Assembly: GCA_017385345.1 (NCBI GenBank) | Contig: JAFNRY010000315.1 | Location: 1-5,370 of the forward strand | Source of the DNA: Kiritimatiellia bacterium | GTDB lineage: Bacteria; Verrucomicrobiota; Kiritimatiellia; RFP12; UBA1067 | Reading direction: 5' to 3' | DNA: 5,370 bases | In this document: piece after piece, positions 1 through 5,370 of the stretch | Position numbering within the stretch: the first letter of the stretch is position 1 | How the letters are laid out: every line of letters begins with the position of its first letter | Translations under genes and position numbers: made by a program | Notes under the pieces: generated by a model | Databases searched by the model: none | Told to the model about the DNA's origin: nothing | Seen by the model: the letters and a program-made list of their open reading frames with translations, nothing else

Positions 1-3000
1 AGTCAATGAATACGCCGCGGCTGTTATTTTCGAATTCACCCACAAACCCGCCGGCAAGGGAGCTGCATTTGAAGGAACGATTGGTGACGGTACAGCGTTC
101 GAATGTGACGGTGCCGCTCTTCACCTCGCCGAAGAACCCGCCGCAGGTGGAGGCATTTCTCTGCGTGGTGACATCTCCTTCGGTCGTTTCGTTGACGATC
201 GAGATATCCGCCGTGCAGTCCTGGACCGTCACGTTGCCGGTAACTTCCTTGGCGATGCCGCCGGCGGGATCTCCCCAGAGAACGCCTTTGAACGTGATGC
301 CCCGGAAAAAGGAATCGCGGGTCGTCCAGAAAACCATACGCTCGCCGTATGTTTGTATGGAGTTTCCGGCGCCGTAGAGCCGTCCGCTGAAGGCAAGATA
401 GTTAGGATACTTGTGCAGCGAAGTCCAAGTGTCGGAAAGCGTGATGTCATTGGCGAGGCCGTATGTGCCTGTCAGGTTGTTCGTTATGTTGTAGAAATCC
501 TCTTCGGTTCTGATCATCGTTCCGTAGAGCGCCATCGCCGTGCGGAAGTTGTCCGCCTTGACTAAAGTCTGCGGCAGGTAGGGCTTGCCAAAATCGTCGT
601 TCATGCCCGTCCATTCGAGGAACGTTCTGCCGTCTGCGAACGTCTCGGAGGGCTTGGATGAGTCAGCCGTAATCGTCACCTCGCCGCCTGGCGCAACCTG
701 GGTTAGACCGAAAAGCGACGCGAAGTTCTCTTGCGGCGCGGCGAGCGCGTTGCGGGCGATCGTCATGGTGACGAGCGGCATCTTGCCGTCTTCGTCGAGG
801 CACCACGGGAAGTATGGGTGCGTAGCGCCGTCAACCTGCGCCCATGGCGTATTCTCTTTTTCGAGGAACGCCGTGAAGTTCGTGACAGAGCGCATTTCGT
901 CGGCGGTGAGCGCTACGATGTTCACGTGGTCCGCGCTGCCGACATCCCTAATGCCTCTCTTTTCTTCGATGTCGTAGTGGCGGCGCACGCAGTCCGTGAT
1001 CGCGGGCGCGCCGGTGCTGACGCCGATGAAGCCGCCGACGGATGCGCCCGACGCGATTCCGGCGCTGTAGCAGCGCTCGATGCGGACGTCGCTGCCGCCG
1101 ACGGTCCCGGCGAAGCCGCTGCCGCCCTCGACCTCCGAGACGGTGTACGAGTCCTCGACCGCCGCCTCGCCGCCGATGTACGCGGCGAAGCCGCCGCTTT
1201 CGGCGTTCGTCGCCTTGACCGCCCCGCTCGCGAAGCATTCGCGGACTGTAGCGTTGTTGACGAAACCTATGAAGCCGCCCGCCCTGACGCCGCTGACGTA
1301 TCCGGCGGCGAAGGAGCGCGAAATCTCCGAATTCGCCGCGCGAGCGACGAATCCGCCGGCATATCCGCTGGAGGAGCCCGACTCATTGCCGTCAACATAC
1401 GCGCCGAGCGCCGAGCAGCCACTCACTTTCGAAGAGACAACCTCGCCCGCGAGCGCGCCGCCATACTCGAACGAGATGATCTGAGGTCCGACGAGTCGGA
1501 TGTCCTTCACGTCCGCCTCCTGCAGCCGCGCGAAAAGTCCGCCGAACGTGCCAGGCATGCCTGATTCATTGTGCGGCGAGAAAGATTTCCTGGCGACGAG
1601 GTTGCTGATGGCATGTCCCTTACAGTCGAAAATGCCGAAGAACGGATAGTATGCGTTGTAGTAGTTATCGTGGTTGCCGCTATAATCGATTTGGGCGTAT
1701 CTAACACCGCCGATGGTCGTGAAGCCGAAGTCCGCCATATCGATATCCGCTACGACATGGTAGATGCCGGAGAGGTCTTCCGTGACGGCCTGGAGCTGCG
1801 CGGGCGTGGAGATATTGCGTCCCCAAATGCAGCTCGCCGTGCGGTGGTTGTCGGCGGGGAACGTCGTGGAGACCGCCTCGCCGTCGACGTAGGCGGCTGC
1901 GCCGTCCCAGCGCACGAAGAAGGCGTCGGAAGATGGCGTCATGCCGGCCGTGACCGCGACGCTCTCGCCCGGCGCGGCGATGGCGGGACGGGTAATCGTC
2001 GTGCCGCGCGACCGCGTGGCAAGAATGCGGAAGCCGCCGTTATCGAGCGACCAGGCGAAGTACGGCGTGGTCTGAGCTTCTGTCATCGACCAGACTCCGC
2101 CCAAGTCGTAGCCGGTCCACGATTCGGCGGAAAGGCGCGAAGCGAACGGGATGTCGATGGACTCCGCCCCCGTCGTCCACTGCATATCCACGCCGGGCAC
2201 GTCGATGAATGCGCAGTTCACGAGCGTGACGGAGTTGATGGTCTCCGCAAAGCCGTAGTTCTTGTGGAGACCGGCTCGCGCCGTGCCGCCGAACCAGACG
2301 TTCGAAATTGAGGGGCCGGAAGCCGGCGTGTAAAGCGTCCGCGCGATGCCTGCGGCGACGCCGTAGCCTGTGTAGGCGCGGACCTCGGCCGTCGAATACA
2401 TGTCGCGCACCATCGTGTCGTTGTGGGCTATCGAGACCGACGCGGCGATGCCCGCGCCCGTGTCGGAGCCATAGACGGTGCCGGATGTGACGATCTCGCG
2501 CACGAGGACCCGTGCCCCGTAGCCGTCGCCGACGTCGAGGTTGTTCGCGAAGCCCGAGGCGATGCCGCCCGGCGCCGCCGCGTAAACGTCGCAGAACGAC
2601 GCACAGCGGGCGATTTCGCCGCTTCTCAGCGAGACACCGCCGAAGAAACCCGCCGCGCGGGTGCTCGCCTTCATCGTTCCCGTGACAGTGCAGTCCATGA
2701 CGGTGACGGCGCTGCCGACGACGTTGCTCGCGATGCCGTAGTATTCGACGGTCTTGCTGACATCGCAGTTGACCGAGCGGAAATCGACGTTCACGGTGCA
2801 GTTCGAGACGAGAGTGTTTTCCTCTATCGCAAGCGCGAGACCGGAGACGAGCGCCCAGCTGTTCGACGCGGAGACGTCCACCGTGAGGTCGCGCAGTTGC
2901 GTACCGGACTTGATACGCCCGAAGAGCGCCGCGCGCGTCTTCGTAATAGCTCCGCCCGTCTTGTCGTTGAAGCGGAGGCCGGAGATTGTGTGCCCGCGCC

Positions 3001-5370
3001 CGAGGAAGCGGCTCTTAAAATCGCCGAGGAGCGGTTTGTTCACGACTTCCGGGAGCGAGCCGGAAAGGTCGATGTCGCCCGTGATTACGTAAGGCACAGT
3101 CGGGTTGCCGGAAACCGCAAGCAGTTCCTCGGGCGTGCCGACCTTCTTCGCGAACGCGGCGGCGATTGCGCCGATGTTGCGAGCCGTGTAGGTCGTCTCG
3201 GCGGAATCCGCGTCGCCGTAGCCTACGCCGACCCAGTGCGAAAATTCATAACCGTCCGCCGGAACGGCGCGGATCTGGTGGACGGAGTTCTTCTCGTAAG
3301 ACGCGAGCGGCGACTTGTTATCGACGAGAATCGTTCCTTCGCCGGCCACGACGACTGCATGGGTCCAGTAGCGGCCGGACTGAGTCGTCGCAGAGGTGAC
3401 ATCCGCAGGGACATCGTCCTCGAAGAGCGACCAAGTGTCGTTTACCGAGGCTTCGTCGTCGACGAGTAGCGCGATTCGCTTGTCGACCTCGACAGCCATC
3501 GTCTGCATAACCGCGCCGATGCAGCCGCCCTGTAGTGTCGCGCCCTTGATGTGCTTGGCGAAAAGCCCCGCGCCGTACTGTGCCTCTTCGTCGGCGTAGT
3601 TGTTCGCCGAGACCGCGCCGTACGCCGCGCAGGCGGTTACGACCGCGCCCGCGTTCAGCTCTTTCGCGAAGCCCCAGTAGCCGGTCCCGTCGTCTGGACT
3701 GAACCCGTAGAGGCATGCGACGCGGCAACTGTTGAAGGCGTTCTCGCCCTTCGTCGTATCAACGAAGCCGATGCGCACTGTCGCGCCGGTGACGATGCAG
3801 TCCGAGTATTCGCAGCCGCCGCCGGACGTCTTGACGAAGCCTGCGAACGCCGAGCCGCCGCGCACCGCGCACGATGAGAACACCGCGTTAGTCGGGCTGC
3901 CTGCAAAACCGGCATCGCCCGACTGGGCGGACGCGACTGTGCAGCGCGTAAAGCGGTTTGTGCCGATCTCGCCGCCGATCTTGCACTTGTGCTGGACATC
4001 GCAGAAGCCGGCAAGCGCGCCCTCGGCCGTCGCGGTACAGTCAATGAAATTCGCCTCGCGCGAGCCGACTGACGCCGCAAAGCCGCCAAGGGCGACGTTG
4101 ACGACCGAGCCAGTCGGGTTGAGGGACGCTACGGCCGTGCAGTTCGTGAAAAGCTCCGAGCCGCCAGTCCAGCCGACGAAGCCGCCGGCGTAGCCGTGGA
4201 CGCTGTCGACAACGCCTGCAAACGAACAGCCGTCGAAAATTGACGCACCCATCGTCACGCCCGCCGCGCCGCCAGCCGCGACGAAATTGCAGCCTGCGGC
4301 GGTGCGCCCGTCCGCTCCGGTCGCGTAGTCCCAGTCGATCCCGGCAGTGGACGAGCAGGCGCGGAACACGGAGTTGGAGGCAAAGCCGACGAGGCCGCCG
4401 CAGCCGCCGTTCTTGAGGCTTCCGGTGAAGCCTCCCGGCCCGCCCGCCATTTCGCCCGAAAACGTGCAACGGGTGTAAGTGGAGCCTTCGTCGGAACCGG
4501 CGAGGCCGCCGAGCGTCCAGCCGCCCTCCAAGCGTCCCTCGAACGAGCAATCTACCGCGAGAACGCCAAGGCCTTTCGCGACGAGTCCGCCGGCGACTGC
4601 GTTCGTTGCGGCGAACACCGTCGCGTTCGCCGTGCAGTTCGTAAGCAGGATGGTCGGCAGTTCTGGCGCGTACGGTCCGCGATAGGTGGTGCCGACGAAA
4701 ACCGCCGCGCTGTTGACGTTCGATATGGAGCCGCTGAAATGGCAGTTTTCGATTGTCGGGCATGTGCTGTTGAGGTGGTCGATGTAGGCGTTCGACGCAA
4801 ATACGGCGGCGACCGCGCAGTACGGATCCTCGATCACGACGTCGCCTTCGAGCGTAAGGTTCTTGACGACCGCGCCTGGCGCAAGCGTGTCGAAGAGCGC
4901 GCCGCCCGCTCCCTCGCAATACCAGTCCACGACCGTGCGGTAGTTGTATATCCTGTAGCCGCGGCCGTCGAACGTGCCCCAGAACGACGAGAGCCTGTCC
5001 GGCTCGCCGGAGACGAGGCTGCGTCCGCCGCAGTCGATGTCTTTCACGAGGACGAAGGTCGATCCAACGTAGCTATAGTCGCGCGCGGCTTCCGTCAGCT
5101 TGCGGAGCTGGTCGTCGTTCAAGATTACGTACGAACCGCGGGTCTTCTGTCCGTTGTAGACGTCAACGTCGAACGTTGCGTAGATCGCGCCGGCGTTCTT
5201 CACGGTGTACGTAGTCTCCAGGGCCGTCGGGTCGGCGATATTGTCCCCGATCCAACCCGTGAACGACGCGCCAAGCCCCGGCACGGCGCGGATCGTGACG
5301 ACCGACCCGGCGGGATACGACTGCTTCGGCTCTTCGCCGTTCACGAGGACGCTGCCGAAACCCTTTGTGG
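1..5370 (-). CDS. Giant modular surface/secreted repeat protein (InlB-like domains plus GLUG-type beta-helix), internal fragment
   Basis: One reading frame (codons 5366-5368 down to 2-4) is open over all 1789 codons; neither the start nor the stop is in the window. The translation is rich in Gly, Ala, Ser, Thr, Val and Asn, has no obvious transmembrane segment, and is built from four repeats of a larger unit: an InlB-like beta domain followed by a GLUG-rung beta-helix. Hallmarks are four F-x-x-W-x-G motifs (W at residues 39, 712, 1154, 1586), G-G-F-V/I-G rung turns (e.g. residues 395-399, 1364-1368, 1445-1449, 1773-1777), and about 40 Cys, mostly in N/D-C-S/T at the end of a rung strand. Proteins of this kind (GLUG motif, Pfam PF07581; divergent InlB B-repeat, PF18998) are usually exported and act as adhesins or surface scaffolds; that role is inferred from architecture. 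Signal peptide and anchor or secretion domain would lie outside the window. No catalytic motif is recognised. The reading frame shows no frameshift, and domain identity stays coherent from end to end. Confidence 0.9.
2..514 (-). repeat. Module 4 lead-in and start of GLUG-type beta-helix (continues past window)
   Basis: Residues 1619-1789. The lead-in reads IRTEEDFYNITNNLTG then YGLANDITLSDTW; the turn LAFSGRLYGAGNSIQTYG corresponds to F-x-G-x-x-x-G-x-G-x-x-I, and SFFRGITFKGV begins the helix. Rungs with GNVTVQDCTADIS (Cys 1718), CGGFFGEVKSGTVTFERCTV (1742-1761) and AGGFVGEF (1772-1779) show the regular pattern of turn, T-V-T/x strand and N/D/R-C-T. The array is open at the left edge of the window, so its length and the protein's C-terminus are unknown. 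Confidence 0.82.
515..784 (-). repeat. Module 4 InlB-like beta domain (extended, divergent)
   Basis: Residues 1529-1618, following the module 3 tail directly. VTMTIARNALAAP is followed by VAPGGEVTITADSSKP, then FLEWTGM (Trp 1586), then a closing strand ADNFRTAMALYGTM. The A-P-G-x-x-V-x-x-T-A strand matches module 3, and there are extra residues both before that strand (about 1543-1558) and between Trp and the closing strand (DDFGKPYLPQ). It is the longest copy of the domain here, about 90 residues against about 75. Confidence 0.7.
788..1816 (-). repeat. Module 3 lead-in, regular GLUG beta-helix and tail
   Basis: Residues 1185-1527. The lead-in reads ISTPAQLQAVTEDLSG then YHVVADIDMAD; a Tyr/Asn-rich insert (1229-1242) precedes FFGIFDCKGHAISNL and the helix entry GGLFARLQEADVKDIRLV. 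The array is the clearest GLUG series in the window: GGFVA (1338), GGFIG (1364), GGFAA (1392), SGFAG (1417) and GGFIG (1445), spaced 25-28 residues, alternating with strands of the type V-x-x-C/S-[FY]-A/S-x-G-x-V (Cys 1318, 1378, 1433, 1460). The tail reads ALTADEMRSVTNFTAFL, then W (1509), then HPYFPWCLDEDG, a classic closing segment of GLUG domains. Confidence 0.88.
1817..2038 (-). repeat. Module 3 InlB-like beta domain (divergent)
   Basis: Residues 1111-1184. After the P-Y-F-x-W-x-L-D tail of module 2 come FRILATRSRGTTITRP, APGESVAVTAGM, and FFVRWDG (Trp 1154), closing with STTFPADNHRTASCIWG. The A-P-G-x-x-V-x-x-T-A strand and F-x-x-W-x-G are kept, but the G-x-G-x-V opening strand seen in modules 1 and 2 is not. 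It is more like the module 4 copy. Assignment to the InlB-like fold rests on motif order and on its position between two beta-helix arrays. Confidence 0.7.
2042..3148 (-). repeat. Module 2 lead-in, GLUG-type beta-helix and tail
   Basis: Residues 741-1109. The lead-in reads VGTPEELLAVSG then PYVITGDIDLSG, with a degenerate turn FLGRGHTISGLRF and helix entry AALFGRIKSGTQLRDLTV (813-830). Rungs are less regular than in modules 1 and 3: Cys at 857, 868, 893, 922, 926 and 1052, with G-I-A or G-F-A turns (e.g. 879-881, 935-941, 973-975, 1007-1009) replacing the full G-G-F-V-G. From about 930 to 1045 the rungs lack Cys. The tail (about 1076-1109) has the typical closing pattern of GLUG domains: ESWTGYDLGGVWSM, then TTPYFAWSLD. 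It leads straight into the next InlB-like domain. Confidence 0.75.
3149..3373 (-). repeat. Module 2 InlB-like beta domain
   Basis: Residues 666-740. GEGTILVDNKS and SVHQIRAVPADGYEF precede SHWVG (Trp 712), and the domain closes with TTYTARNIGAIAAAFA. It aligns strand for strand with the module 1 copy, including I-R-A-V-P and the T-T-Y-T closing strand, so the two are clearly homologous. The 'F-x-x-W' and 'Y-x-F' positions are the core aromatics of this fold. It directly precedes the module 2 beta-helix with no spacer. Confidence 0.85.
3449..5122 (-). repeat. Module 1 lead-in and long GLUG-type beta-helix
   Basis: Residues 83-640. The lead-in reads ILNDDQLRKLTEAA, then STFVLVKDIDCGG, then WGTFDGRGYRIYN, and the helix opens at GALFDTLAPGAVVKNLTL (156-173); this is the usual entry of GLUG beta-helix domains. 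About fifteen rungs follow, each with a strand ending in a Cys (245, 274, 301, 338, 360, 381, 410, 444, 476, 500, 524, 548, 580) and a G-x-F-[VA]-G-like turn (395, 428, 453, 486, 507, 533, 566, 600). Cys-to-Cys spacing is about 21-37 residues, as expected for one or more helical turns. This is the longest array in the window and holds 24 Cys. Unlike modules 2 and 3, it does not end in a recognisable P-Y-F-x-W motif; residues 610-660 form an atypical acidic junction. The right-handed beta-helix is inferred from periodicity. Confidence 0.8.
5165..5368 (-). repeat. Module 1 InlB-like beta domain (N-terminally truncated by window edge)
   Basis: Residues 1-68. The segment runs GFGSVLVNGEE, then PAGSVVTIRAVPG, then FTGWIG with the signature Trp at 39, and ends in TTYTVKNAGAIYATFDV. 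This order (G-x-G-x-V strand, P-x-G-x-x-V-x-I-x-A strand, F-x-x-W-x-G, closing T-x-Y-x-V ... A-x-F strand) is that of the divergent InlB B-repeat / Listeria-Bacteroides repeat fold, a spacer or adhesion domain in bacterial surface proteins. It is closest to the module 2 copy: both share the G-x-G-[ST]-[VI]-L-V and I-R-A-V-P segments. The beginning of the domain may be cut off. Confidence 0.8.

Noticed and set aside
1080..1484. Plus-strand frame with Pro/Ala/Thr-rich product and repeated 'KPP' motifs
   Set aside because: The periodic K-P-P is the complement of the G-G-F turns of the GLUG rungs, so its repetition comes from the minus-strand protein repeats. The similar 6-377, 585-977 and 3732-4193 frames have the same cause.
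731..1564. Plus-strand open frame of 277 codons
   Set aside because: It shares the antiparallel register with the gene and stops at the complement of a TCA codon. It covers the clearest GLUG array (module 3) on the other strand, and two real proteins overlapping in this way is very unlikely.
1571..2311. Plus-strand open frame of 246 codons
   Set aside because: Antisense shadow in the same register, again ended by the complement of a TCA codon. The minus strand here encodes the module 2 tail, the module 3 InlB-like domain and its lead-in.
2423..3469. Plus-strand open frame of 348 codons, Arg/Ala/Asp-rich
   Set aside because: It is the exact codon-register antisense of the minus-strand gene and ends where that gene uses a CTA codon. 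Its composition (R, A, D, V runs) is that of a GC-rich antisense shadow, and no fold or motif is recognisable.
3551..3877. Plus-strand open frame of 108 codons
   Set aside because: Antisense shadow in the same register over the module 1 beta-helix; no ribosome-binding-site context or motif supports it.
4041..4919. Minus-strand open frame of 292 codons in a different phase, extremely Arg-rich
   Set aside because: Out-of-frame reading of the Gly/Ala codons of the real gene (GGC/GCC read as CGG/CCG/GCG). The Arg-rich low-complexity product is an artefact.
1..5370. CRISPR array, tRNA/rRNA, insertion sequence, promoter or terminator
   Set aside because: No direct DNA repeats with uniform spacers, no inverted-repeat ends with a transposase, and no cloverleaf or hairpin-plus-T-run were seen. 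The apparent periodicity is at protein level with diverged DNA, and the window is coding throughout.
1..5370. A new defence, toxin or enzymatic system
   Set aside because: No catalytic, nucleotide-binding or toxin motif is visible in the 1789 residues. All recognisable content is structural beta-repeat sequence, and a toxin or enzyme tip, if any, would have to lie outside the window.

Overview
The whole window lies inside one very large protein-coding gene on the minus strand. Reading the reverse complement with codons at positions 5368 down to 2, I translated all 1789 codons and found no stop. The start codon lies beyond the right edge and the stop beyond the left edge, so the mature protein is larger than 1789 residues. 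Residue numbers below count from the right edge (residue 1 = codon 5366-5368).

The translation is a modular, Gly/Ala/Ser/Thr-rich, apparently extracellular repeat protein. Four supramodules follow one another, and each has the same order. First comes a small all-beta domain resembling the divergent InlB B-repeat / Listeria-Bacteroides repeat fold, marked by an F-x-x-W-x-G motif. A lead-in strand of the form 'L/F...-D-I-T/D-L' follows, then (where conserved) an 'F-x-G-x-F/L-x-x-x-G-x-x-I' turn, then a right-handed beta-helix-like array of GLUG-type rungs (G-G-F-V/I-G ... N/D-C-S/T). Modules 2 and 3 close with a tail motif P-Y-F-x-W-x-L-D. Approximate layout: module 1 at 5368-3449 (left-truncated at its N-terminal end by the window edge), module 2 at 3373-2042, module 3 at 2038-788, and module 4 at 784-2 (continues out of the window).

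No RNA gene, promoter, terminator, mobile element, CRISPR array or second gene is supported, and none is expected inside a single ORF. Several long open frames exist on the plus strand and in another minus frame. They are shadows: the GC-rich gene rarely uses TTA, CTA or TCA codons (about ten in total), so the exactly antiparallel frame stays open for long stretches.

The organism cannot be fixed from one gene. High GC, strong G/C at third codon positions, and a giant InlB-like/GLUG beta-helix protein would suit an uncultured host-associated or anaerobic bacterium, for example of the PVC group (Kiritimatiellota/Lentisphaerota) or a high-GC Gram-positive lineage. This is a weak inference. The likely role is a surface-exposed or secreted adhesin or scaffold. 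No enzymatic motif is visible in this segment.
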